Shown here: positions 24,403-36,900 of the stretch, one piece after another
Position numbering within the stretch: position 1 is the first letter of the stretch
Layout of the letters: each line of letters starts with the position of its first letter
Assembly (NCBI GenBank): GCA_973895155.1
Contig: OZ316891.1
Span: 6,386,001 to 6,450,000, forward strand
Reading direction: 5' to 3'
DNA from: Marsupella aquatica
Taxonomy: Eukaryota > Marchantiophyta
DNA: 64,000 bases
Translations under genes and position numbers: made by a program
Notes under the pieces: generated by a model
Database searches by the model: none
What the model was told of the DNA's origin: nothing
What the model saw: the letters and a program-made list of their open reading frames with translations, nothing else

Positions 24403-24678
24403 TGATTTAAAGAAAATAACCAGTTTTATCACGACATAAAGAGATGTAGTACACCATATATGTCATAGTTTGATTTAAAGAAAATAATAAAGTTTTATCA
24501 TGGTGTGGTGGGATGTAGTACACCATATATGTCATATTTTGATTTAAAGAAACTAACAAAGTTTTATCATGGTGTGGTGGGATGTAGTACACCATATATG
24601 TCATATTTTGATTTAAAGAAAATAACAAAGTTTTATCATGATGTGGTGGGATGTAGTACACCATATATGTCATATTTT
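24403..24678. repeat. 69-bp tandem repeat, four copies
   Basis: Units start at 24403, 24472, 24541 and 24610. Each contains 'gatttaaagaaaataacaaa', 'gttttatcatggtgtggtgg' and 'gatgtagtacaccatatatg'. The third and fourth are almost identical. Since 69 is a multiple of three, repeated 23-residue frames open on both strands; these are side effects of the period and not evidence of a protein. Confidence 0.95.
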
Positions 24679-26906
24679 GATGTGCAGTTACCGGGACTTC
24701 ACTCAGAGTCCACTCTGTCCCAGCACTCCCCCCCCCTCAACTAACAATGATCTTTTTCCCCAAATTTTTTGTCTATTTAGACATTCAAAAAACTTTTTAA
24801 ATTTTATTTTAAATTTCATTTATTTCCGCTTAAACCCCACGGAGAGGGAAATCAGCAGGCCCAACGGCAAAAGCAGCCCGGCAAGGAGCAGAAAAGAGGA
24901 CAAAATAGAGCTAACCTAAATCTACAACTTAAGCCAATGAAATTCTTCTGTGGAAAGAAAGAAACTGCCTTCAGGTCACCTAAGTACCTTTAGCAACAGT
25001 CTAGACATTCACAAAACTTGTGAAAATAAACCTTCATTAGTCTTCACCATGCCATCGCAAGGTTTGCAAAAAGTTATCCACTTCTTAGTGTAGTTTCTTA
25101 AGAGAAAATGAGAGTGTTGGGAGGGGAATGTTGTGGGTTGTGGACATCCTTTCAGCTGGATGCGTATTTGTTCTCATTTGGGGATTTCTCTCGTAGGTGC
25201 CCAGGTTATTGCTACCTGTTTTGAAGCTTTTGACTCTGTTGATCTGGTCAATTGGATTTGATTTCCTTCTTCTCACTTGGGTTGGTTCTAAACATATGAA
25301 AGGTTCAGTGTATTTTGCTGCTGGCTTAGGTTACTACCCTGGTGGACATGGCTCTTGCTTGTTTCTATTTTGATAATTGAGACTTTTGGGTAGTGATTAT
25401 ATCCTTGCATGTTTGGAAAGTCATTTCAGTCCCTAGAGTTGCTTTATGTTGATAGCTTGGGGATAGTCCTGGCCGGTTTCAATCGGCAGTTTCTTCTTTT
25501 ACCAATGAGATCTAACCCTTTGTTTGTCTTTATTTTGAACGGTTGTGTCTCTCTTCTTTCCTTCTCCTGCTTCTCTCCCCTTTTCTTCTCTTCATTGGAC
25601 ATCTCTCCCTCTTTTATGAGTGTGACAACCCCATCAGTTCAGGTGCACTTCTTATGCAATTTCCAATGCATGTATGTGGAGACTGGACTTTCTGCCTCGT
25701 GGATTTTTGTATGTAGTTGGCCCTCCATGCCTGTCTCCAACAACTAAAATAATATCAGATGCAATCAGTGCCCTTATTATGGCTGAGGCTAACTCCAAAG
25801 GTCCACGTACGGACCAAGAGTTTCAATGTGTCCCTTGAGACGAAAGATTTCTAGGGATCGATGGTGTCTGTCTTTGATTCACTAACGACTTAAATTGGCA
25901 AAATTTTGCACAGAGTGATCACATGCTCCATTCAGAATGTAGAGGGCCATTGAATTTTTTAATTTTTTTTCCTCAAGTGCATATGTGCAGCTTGTTCATA
26001 CTGCATGCCCAATATCTCAAACTCAAATACAAGGCACAAGGGGCAGCATTTGGATAAAATAACCCCTTGCCTTTCTATTGAAAAATTGCTTTTTTTGGGG
26101 GAAGATGGTAGCATTCACAATCCCCTCAGGCCAGATGAACCGCAAGTTGGCTTTTCAGGATGGTCAGCTTCAAGACAAAGATAGTGAGAGACAATATGAG
26201 ACTTGATATACATCCTTGGAAAGTAATGAGGTACATCTGTGGGAAAGATGGAGGAAACTTGATTTGTCAAATCGAAGAAGAGTAGAAAGCACTAAACATT
26301 TGCTGTATGCATCTTTGTCATACAACAGTGAATTGTATCCAAGGAAACGAATCAGCTGCCTTTGATATTGCAAAACTGTTGTGATAATGTAAACACACAA
26401 CACCTCGAGCAATATTGTTACAAGATTGTTTGAAGGTGGGAACACATCTCAATAACATTCATGTACCGTTATTTCTGTGCGTCCAAGAGTCAACATTGAA
26501 ATTACATCCATCCTGAATGGTCATATGTACTTCACCGATTTATCATTTTTAAACTGATACACTTCATTCCACGTGCCAAGTGAAAACATTGAAATGGCTG
26601 GACCACTGGTTTGTGCTGCTCTCCTCGAGGAGCCACCTAATAAAGAATCGAATCAGTGGACTAAGGTTTGAGATGCATATCCGGAGGGGATACCGAGTAC
26701 AACATTGAAATAACATGTGCTGAGCCGCATACAAAAAATCCAGCAACTCCGATACTGATCATGGCGTACACCAATACATGCACGTCCAGAGGAGATACTC
26801 TGACTTAACACTTACCTCCTGTAGTGGTCAATGGGCCAACCAAATACCTCCGTAATCAAACATTGTGTGTAGGTACCGGATTCTGTCCAATTGTCAACTC
26901 CTCTAC
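24679..26906. other. Intergenic DNA; no gene seen
   Basis: The stretch is AT-rich with T-rich runs (25540-25620, 25955-25975). Frames are short and resemble no protein family I know. There is no clear repeat structure. Confidence 0.5.
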
Positions 26907-27122
26907 TCACAACACGACGCACCTGAGCGTGCTTCCAGACGTAGACTTCTCTGAATCCTTCCGCCTGTAAAGTACTGTAGTGAACCAAATTTCATCCTGC
27001 TCCAGTGTCTGCTTCTTCTCAGTTGCAAGCAGCTCTTCACGAATCTGGCACTTCTCCTCGAGCAGATTTTCGCTTAGAAATCTGATTTTTGCCGCCTCCA
27101 TAAAGCCTTCCACTGTACCCAT
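26907..27122 (-). CDS. Possible small coiled-coil protein (71 aa), unrecognised
   Basis: An ATG-initiated frame on the minus strand encodes a charged, probably helical peptide (FLSENLLEEKCQIREELLAT) followed by a basic Ser/Thr-rich end. It lies about 850 bp downstream of the stop of the SET-domain gene and in the same orientation, so it could equally be a far 3' region or a separate small gene. Internal gt/ag pairs would allow a spliced version. I cannot name it, and the evidence is only length and composition. Confidence 0.25.
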   Translation of the reverse strand: MGTVEGFMEAAKIRFLSENLLEEKCQIREELLATEKKQTLEQDEIWFTTVLYRRKDSEKSTSGSTLRCVVL

Positions 27123-27968
27123 GCCGAAACTACAGCACAGGGATCAGTGGCCCTTGGGTGCAACTTGATTGAAGGGATGTTGAAGCAAGGATCTAGAGTA
27201 TAGACCTCGATTAACGGAGTCCCAACTTCCAGTGAACAAGAGGCAAGAATGAGATCGTGTGGCAGATGGAAAGCAAAACATCAGAAAGCGGACTAAACTA
27301 GGGACCATCCAAAATGAATGGCAAAAAATGCGCATTACTTGTGTAACAGAAGTTCACATTCTTATTGCTGGGAAAAACTGTGTTACTCGCTTACCAAAGA
27401 ACTTCTGGCTTCATTGATGGTTGCTGATAATGATAATAGGTTCTCTTTAATCAAGCTGATATACAAATCTACAACAACAGTGAGAGTACACACTTCGCCA
27501 TCGCAACAAATAGGGAAGAGATTCTGATGGTAACAAATTCAGGGAAAGTACACACGAGACTGATAGAAAATTATGTACAACAGTCTTGGTCATCGTGAAC
27601 ACAGGGTACCCAAAGGTACCCACATTGCAATTGCGCTTTGTTTAAAAAATATTTTCGACACCTCCTATGTGAGGAAGAGGCCGGCCACTCAAATATCAAA
27701 TGATGATGGTACAAACTAAGCAAAGTAACTATATGCAGATCTACATCTTCATCTTCCACGATGCAGGGAAGATGAGGGGAAGATATGGCACGACCTCATT
27801 CAAATGAATCACATCAAAACACTGTACATGGACGAAGCTGATAGTCGAAATACATTTTGTATTCAGGATGAGCGCCAGTCTCGTAAGAGGTGAGAACACG
27901 AAGACCGAGGTAGCTACGTCGAAACAACGAGGCTGGTTCGTCTCATCCCAAAACAAAATGTGGTTCGA

Positions 27969-30900
27969 CTACTGCTCATCCCAGGGCCCCACAAAGACAA
28001 CTTCGCGAGACTTCAGCCACTGCAGCATTTGGTCATCCTGTGGCTTGTCTTCCAGGACAGCGTCCAGCATTGGACTACCAAACAGGCCCCTTTCATTTTT
28101 GAAAGACCAAAACTGGGACCAAAACTTTGAAGTAGGCCATTTCTGCTGTGGTTTCTCTTCCTGAAGAGTTCACAACAACACGAGGTTCAGAATCAATTTG
28201 AGGCCAAAAGCAATAATGGTAGTACGTCCAAACGAGTCGCACAATAGGGGTAATGCTTTACCTCCAAATTCATGAAATCCAAGTATTTCTGAACTTAACT
28301 GCTCTGAATGGATTAAAACGATACGAGAGTAGGGCCCTAAATTCTCACAATGTGGCTAATCATTTTCTGCCGATGTTTTTCACCATATCCTTGTCTGAAA
28401 TCGTGTTGCATGCTTTTGGCGTAGCAAGACGACACATCCGGTAACGTAAGGCAACCCCGAGCTGCTTTTGCAAGGCTCGCTCCAGGGTCAGCTACACTCT
28501 GCTTGTACCAACCTATGAGCTGTCCCCACACATACTCCTTGCTGTAAGTCTTATGCCAAAGTCGTGATCCAGAAATTGAATGCCTACTTGAACCAAGATC
28601 AAGTGGATGGATGTGCATGGGAGTTGATTCCACAACTGCGTAATCCTGCAGATATTTAACAAGATTACGACAATAAGATCGCAAAGCTTTTCAAGAGGAG
28701 CAATGGACACAACCGATAGTTAAATTTGTATCACCAGACACGTACATAAAATTCTAAAATGACAACTATTCTAATCATCTTCATGACAAACAACTAGCCA
28801 TTGGCGAATCGAGGAAGGACAACCACAAACCTCCGCAATGAAGAAGTTTCTGGTGTAAGCATAGATATGGATCAGATCAGCAGCTGCATCATGCCTAGCC
28901 TTGCAAGTTGCCGGAAGCCTTCTCAGCTCATCTCTCAACCTATTATGTGAGAAAATCACACGAGATGTGAATTCATCCATCTAGTACATGATAGCGCGGA
29001 ACCATTTTGTGATACCTCCCATGTCCTAATTAATAATTAATGACAGGACCACGGAAACGATACAGGAAAAACATCATTTAGTGACAAGATTTTGTAGACA
29101 TACCATAAAAGACATTGCATGAGGTTAGTCCCCAGATCATGTGGCGCATGCTTGGCTATGCTCTGGGTGAAGTCTGCCATTGTTTCCTTGGGTAAATGTG
29201 GGGCCAAGCACTGTAAGAGCTCGTTCACCACAGAATCATCCCTCTTCCATATCCATTGCACCATGTCCTTTTTGTCTAGCATTCGTAATGGGGGTGGGGC
29301 CAAGCTCGGGTTCTTGTAGACCTTTGTCAAGATGTGGCGAACCTGCTCACATAGACGATCGAATCATTGAACAAAGGGAAAATAGTAACGAAGCTTTACA
29401 ATGTGTCAATGACACAAAGAGTAGGTACTGATGCCCACCTTGTCCAGAGTGATAGCCAGGTTCTGAAGCCTTTGATTGTAGACACCCTCAGTCTGTTAAA
29501 AACACAACATAGACAGGTACTCAATGGACAGTCACGCCTCAAATTAGTTCACTCATTTAATCCTGAGGTGCAAAAGTATGTAGTACTTCCCACATCGCAT
29601 CTCCAGCATTACTGACCTAGAAAAATGATTATCTGCATTGCCTACCTGGAGTCACTTTAATAGCGAGTCTGTACGACAAAGCTAACCTGAACGAACAACA
29701 CTGGTAATGAAAATACATATCGACTTCTCACTGAACACTTTCCCAGCAAAGTAAAAGGCAAACGTATTCCTCTACTGGCACTGTATCACTGCACCACAGA
29801 GCAACATTGTTCTTTCTAGAGAAGGGAGAGCCACTTGTTCCTTCGCTCCCGGAAATTTTCTGGTCTATCCGGCCAATTGGATACCCAGGAACATTGAATG
29901 CCCCAATAAAGCCCTCTTCACCTCGGCCTTCAATTCATTGTTGCACATCTCTCTTGCCCAAGACTTAATTTCGAGTCATCTCCAGTTTTTTATGCAGACT
30001 AGACCATTGATTTTGATAGCTAGCAGGGTGGGGTCAAGAGTGAGGTAATATGTCATAGAACGTACCGTGATCTCAGCATTCTCTTCTATACAACCCTCAA
30101 TCATTCCTTGTTGAACCTTCAGCTCCAAATCTTTCAGCAGCTCTGCGGGAAGGAGGGTCTTCTCAATGTTCATAAAATGAACCTGCTCACCACCAAACGC
30201 AGAAAATCGAGTCAAATCTTGTGCGATTGGAGGAGGTTATATACGACGGGAGAAACATATTATCAAATTTTGGAGAAACACGAAGTGCACAAAACAAGAA
30301 TTCAACTCATTGATAATCGATGCCTACCACGCCTGCTGCATATTTAAGAACCCAGGGTGGCAGCCCTGAAAGTAGACAGCTACCCAGACCAGCTTGCCTC
30401 ATTTCTTTCACTCCTTCCTCTGTAACAGAGGTAGCAGTACAAGAATCCAGGAGCAAACGATGCCGGTCCAACAGACCATGCTGCTTCAGGATGACCTGGA
30501 GACACAAAATATCACATACAAGTATTTGAAAAGTGGAGCACGATAGGTATCTTGAGGTAGCTACGCACAAGGGAGAAACATTCACCCAATGAGGAATGCC
30601 TCATTGAACTAATTCAAATACTGACGTGCTACGAAAAAGGGAAGAAAAAAATTCAAATATTAGATAAGGGTGGAAACTTCTACCTCTTCAAAAGTTCCAG
30701 ACCCAGTCAAATTGAGATAACTCCCCCTACATCCTTGGCTTCCACACAAACAAACTGCATTGTTGTATTCCTCCTTGCTCTGAAATTTCGACATTACATC
30801 AAAAATTTATTGTCCCCTCAGCATGAAAGCCAGTGAAGTTATGATTTTCTCAAACATCGAGTAATCGCGATGCACACCATCAAGCATAGTAAACAAACAA

Positions 30901-33900
30901 GGTACAGGGTGTACCTCTGTGACAGAATTATAATCGAACGTGAGCTCCTCTCCTCGCTGTATGGGCTTCAGCGTATATACCCCAATTATATATTTGTCAT
31001 TGACAGCTGTAATTCTGTGACCAGAAGCCCAACTAGTTAGGTCAGGGGCTGAGGTACTCTAGCCTAACCAAATTGCAATCATGGATCACGGAGAGAAAAC
31101 TAAGCTTTAATTTTATGCAATGCTGCATCTACAAAACATATTTGAAACGGAAGCATTACTAACAAAGAACAGGTAAGACATTCAACCCGACAGCAAGACA
31201 ACTAGACACTGCCTTAAGTCAAGAAGAAGGGGCATATTGTAAAACAGCTTTCTCAACCCGTCTTAACTTAAAGTCCATTCCAGAAATCAAACAAGGAAAA
31301 CACAGATTCTTACTTGGCTTCACAATTCGGCCGACAAGAGTGACAGAGGCGACTTGCAAAATTTGCCTTGTGCATAGCATCAACGACAAGAAGATCATAA
31401 CCAGCAGCATCACCCTGCACGATACCACGATGATCAAGAATTACACAATAAAGGATAGAGTGCAAACTAAATGATCTCCTTAGAAAAACCAAACTTTTTT
31501 GAAAGAGCCTGTAGTTGATGTCATTACTGTGTCCTGTTTAACGACAATCAAAGTACCTTCGGTCTTTCGTAGAGAATGTTGTAAAACTCGGGCGTTGTAT
31601 CCTTGTCCTTCTTCTGAAGAGATCGAATACCATCCTGCTTTTCATACCATCTCCAAGGAGGGTAGACCTGGATTCAATTTGAACGTCAGGTGTCATTGCA
31701 TGTTCTATTGACCTCTTCACAAAAGGTTTAGGGCATTATTGCACTAACAAACTTCAGAAACAGCGGCCATATTCTGAGGTCTATGAGTTCACTGCTCCCT
31801 GACAGACATGATCAACACAATCTGCCCAAAAGGCACTCCTGCTGACATTCGTCTCAATAAATCCTGAGCGAAGTCCTAACACATGTAGCAAATCACAGCT
31901 ATCCAAAATGTTTACTGTCACCTAAGACCGTTCCGGCATTGCACTTAATCTTAACTTTTACTGCGGTGTAAAAACTACGGGGTAACGTTGTTGTATAGCC
32001 TACATCCCTAAATCTATGGTATTCATGCATTGCGGTCTTACGGCGGAAGTTAAACAAAGGAACAATAACCATTCCAATAGTGAATATGTAAAATAACGGA
32101 CACACACCTCCCCGAAAAACTCTACTACAAACTCGTCTTTCTCCAATCCATCATCTTTGTTGCAAACGACTCCAAGACCCTGCAACCGAACCATCCACCA
32201 CATCAATACAACCAACTAAATCGGAATTCTATGACAAGTGCAACACACCTGCCTTTCCCAACAGAAATTCAAAAAACAGTCGAAGAGCGTAACGGTCCAA
32301 AAGACCTGCAAGCCATTAGAAATCCATCATTGGACACAAAGTACACTCACCTTTCGGTAGGCAACAAACTTCTCTTTACGGAATCGCATGTTACTGAGAA
32401 GTTGTTCACTGAAGTCTTTCAATGCCCAGGCATGGTCGGCGCCTGCCTCCATTACAATCCTCTCCACGACTCTTTCTAGGCTGTACTCCATTGGGGCCTT
32501 ACCACTTTGATTGAATTGCTTTGCCTCTTTATTCAAGGCCAGAAGAAGCCGCTGTTATGACGTACAAGAACGTCACGACAAAATTCAGTAGAGGCCAGAA
32601 CATTATATACATTACCAGACACTCTAGATATCACCAGCGAACCAGACTGTACGACCAAAGAAGACTTGGTCAAAGTCTGCGCACAGTTAAATCAAATATT
32701 TTGCACCGAGAAGTTGTCTTCCTCCCACCATTCATCTTGAATACAACGACCACACGGAAGCTTAGACCAAAAACATCCATGCACGTCATAAGCAAACGCC
32801 CTTTCTGCACTGCAAACAAAATCAAAACAATACCTCTTCAATGAATTGCTGCCTTAGGCTATCTGATAAGCCATTTATCCCTTTCATGCTATCCCATAGA
32901 AGATTATGAGTAAAAGGATCAATCCCATAAACCTCTTGCTCCTGCACTTCTTGGCCAAGTTCCTTCCGAGGACGGTAATCCCTTGTCTCTGGAATATCTA
33001 GATGTGAGTAACTGTCAACACGCTGATCTTTTGCCACTTGAAGCTTCTCTTCATAATCTTCAGGTAGCTGTACTTTCATCTTTTGCTCTACTCGATCCCT
33101 ATCCACAACTATTTTGTATTCATCAATCAATGCGTACTTGCGAGTCACAGGTGGAACCATGGCAGCTTTGGTCATTCGCGCACCCCAGCTATGAATTCCC
33201 AACTGCATATCGTCATCTGAGTAGTACAACTCATCCTCAAAGATTCCATCCTCCCCTTCCGACTCACTTGGAACATCAGAATCTGAAGCCTCTGTTTCAG
33301 TTTCCTCCTCATCTTCTTCCATCAACGTAGGCTCCTCGTCCTCCTCGGAACTATCAACCTCCGATTCCCATGACTGCTCCTTCTTCAACTTTGAAACCTT
33401 TCTAGTCTCATGCTCAGTTGAGTCACTGTCACTGTCTACATCGCCGCTGCTTGATTCACCTTGCCTACCCTTCTTAGCCACTCCAAACTTCACTTTCTGG
33501 ACTCCATCATCCCAAACTTTCCGTTTTTTCTTGGTGTGCTGTTGAAGCATAGAATGAGTTTTCAGCCCACCCTTGCCTACTTTGCTTGATGGTCGTGACC
33601 CTAGAAGTTTGCCTTGATTGTGAGAATCCGTTGGCGAAGTCCCCGCAATTTGGCTCTCTACCAATTTGAATTGTTGATGAGCGAGTTTGAAAATCTTCTC
33701 TGCCGCTGAGTAGCTTAGCTTGTCTTTGTCATTACTACAATCCAGAGATGTAAACGACATTAGCACCGACGCAAGGTCATCATTGTAGTCTGAAATTGTT
33801 TACTGTGAAGCAAAATGCCAGACTTATGCTGAATCCGTTGAACACACTGCAACTCCGGAAACTTTTCATCATTGCTAGTGATCTGCTACTAAAAAGTTCA

Positions 33901-36900
33901 ACATAAGGAAAACCTAATTTCACCGCAACCCCTTGAAATCCGAGACTCTTACCGAAAGGCGGTTCGAGTCAAGAGATTCACATCTTCCTTGAAAGCCTTA
34001 AAGCCATCTTTCCCTCCGGCATAAGCTCCATATTTCAGCTTTTTTTCAATCACCAACAGATCCAGGGCCTTTGCTTGGACTGACGTAGCTCCGTTGCCAT
34101 CAGTTGCGACAATATGAGCCTACAGCCAACCAAAACATGATCCGTAAGACAAACCACTCTCGTTAAAGAACAAACTTTAGTGGAGCTGCAAAACGAGCTC
34201 ATTAGAATTAAGGAAAACAAAGATGCTCCAATCAGGACCCAGTAGGCTTGTAGCAGTGCCCTTCGACTTGAGCTCTTCTGCAAAATTTGCCTCTTTTTCC
34301 ACTTGTGAAATGTAATTCACATTATTGAAACTAATATCACAGAGTTGATGTCCAAAAGAAGAAAAGAATGGAAGAGAAACACGAACACACCGGCTGGAAA
34401 CATTTGTTGTTGTCAGCCTCCATCATCACTCTCAGTATCAGCCTCATTTCTTTCTCCAGAGTTTTATCTCCTTCAAACAAACTTGAAATCGTACTCCTTG
34501 GTGGATGCTCCACTTTGACACTCGTGCTGGAATGCTTATCTGAGAGTAATCGTTGACCCCCCGTTACTGGCTTAAACATTCTGTAAGAGGCTTTATCGAG
34601 CTTTCTCAGTAACGATCCGGACGGTGTTTTCCGTTTCAGGTGCGGTAAACGGGAAACACTGTTACCATTCTCCTGTTTGACTGCCTTAATGGATCCATTG
34701 ACACCATTGCTCTTCACGATTGCCCCTCCGTTGTTCAATTTCAAAAGTTTGACTCCATCACTTGAGTGCGTAACTGCAGAGTCTTGAAAAGATTCATTTA
34801 TGTCAGTCTCCTCCACCGTGCTCACCACACACGTATAACCATTGGGACTTCTTGCTTTACTCGCACCATCACTGACAGGGTGCATCTCGGATTCAATACC
34901 ATATCTGCTTGAGGATTCACGAAGCCTGTGTCTGCTCACCCCAATGACCTTCAAACTTCTAGTCTTCAAATGTTTTGCTTCTCGTTTGCGTGTGAGAGCA
35001 TCTTTGGGACTCTGACCATCATATCCGACCCATCTCACATTTGGAAAGCTGTCTCTGAGTTCCTGAATAAGTTCAATAGGCCTTATATCAACGGCGGAGA
35101 TGGACGGGCATGCCATCAAGAGGTGTCGTACGGATTCAGGGCTCACGTTGCACCCCTTTAAATTTACGCTCCGAAGCTTCCCAGCTCCAAATCCCTGCTC
35201 AACCAACAAAGTAAGTCTTCTCATTGAGCATCAAAATTTGATTTCAATAACTAGAAGAGGACGAAATGAAGACAGGAGAGCAACAGAATACAACACGACA
35301 ATTTAAAAACCCATTAGCATCAAAGGAATAAGTTGCAACTTCCTAAATTTGAGAAATCACAAATTGAGCAGAACAGAGCAAGTCGCAGTCACAACTCTCC
35401 TGACAATGAAGGAACGAACAACCACACCAAATCAGCATCTACTTCAAGAAATCTATATGCCAAATAAGATTAGGGTTTAAACTTACTGGCAAAGATTCAA
35501 GCACCGCATCGAGACTCTGACCGTGCACTGAAGACAGATCAGCTATCTTCAACTGCGTTTTGTATCTCTCACCAACAGCCAACCATGACTTGCATGTCGC
35601 CATTGCATTTACTAGTGTCTTTAGATCACCCCGTAAGGAGCGGAATACGGAGCATAAAATGCTGGGCTTTAAAGCAGCCCAATTCTGTTCCTGAGCTTTG
35701 TCTTCGACTTGATCCTGTCCCTCCAGACGATCCACTTCCGAAGCTTTTGCTTGGCCCTCTACGAGCGGGGACATGGATGAATTCACATGGGGCAACGGTG
35801 ACGAATGGGCTCGTTTTCCGTCAGATTCACTATCTTCCTTTCCCAGAGTACGCTTTTTGTGGCTACTTTTCTGACGCTGCTTGGAGGGCTCTCCATCTTC
35901 TACAGATAAAGCTTTCCTCTTCAACCGAAATGAACCCACATCCCCAAAAGGTCCATCTGTACAGGGTGGGACATTGACAGCGTAAACCAGAAAGAAAGTC
36001 AATATCCCTAGAAAACAAATGACCTCAAATCCATGTCAGAACAAAAAGCAAAGTGAAGCTATCACCTGTCCGGCTTGTTCACTTAAGTTGTTCAAAACAT
36101 ATTTGCGCGATACATCTATCCTTCCGCGTTGAAATTTCCTTCATATCAGGCCCATCTCAAATGAAATAGAACAATGAGCTTCAACAAAACCTAAAGACCA
36201 TCTCACCACAAATAGAGGCATCCAAGACGCTTTCAAACAATCCAATGTTGTGCAAAAGGAACTGAGGTGCTGCCCATTACCTCGTCCATCACATACTTCG
36301 ACCTCCATCATTTTGAGACCGTTGTCGCGAGGTGTCTCAAACACTGTACTGCTTGCTTGCTCCATAGAGTGATCAAGCAACCGCTTCTTATGTTTTGGTG
36401 TGTCATGGGATTCTTCAGTCACCGATAAATGCGACATTGTGGAAGGGGCACTGTTGAGGGCAGCAGGCGTCAGGATACTCAACGCTGGGCTCACGGGTAC
36501 TCCAAGCGAGGTGACAACAGACGAGTCCTTTGCCTCTGACCATTTCTCCAAACGTTCGTTTCCCGCCACAAGTATTCCGTTCTTGTTTGGCTTTGTGACA
36601 AATTCATGCCCCTCAGAATCAAGTTCCTCCTTAGGCATACTTCGGCTTATAAACAGCTTTTTCAAAGGGGTAGCGTTGGCACTCTTGGAGAACTCCAGAT
36701 CTGATCCTTGCAAGTCTGAATTACGGGAAGGGGTCTTACGTGAACCATCCGGCAAAGAAGGTTTGCTCTTCTGATACAAAATATCGACAGGGTGATCCGA
36801 GGGTAATTTCAACTGACCATCAGCACCACTTGCTACCAAACGTAGAGGTCCACGCTTGTCCACCACACTGTTATTTTTCACACTACAAGTCAACTCTTTT

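Noticed and set aside
24407-24744. 23-residue repeat peptides on both strands
   Set aside because: They arise because the 69-bp repeat is a multiple of three; no flanking coding context or start context.
33953-34391. An extra exon between SET-gene exons 5 and 6 (frame at 34050-34283)
   Set aside because: Direct joining of 34391 to 34119 keeps the frame and gives the better remembered family alignment; the extra frame lacks a good donor.
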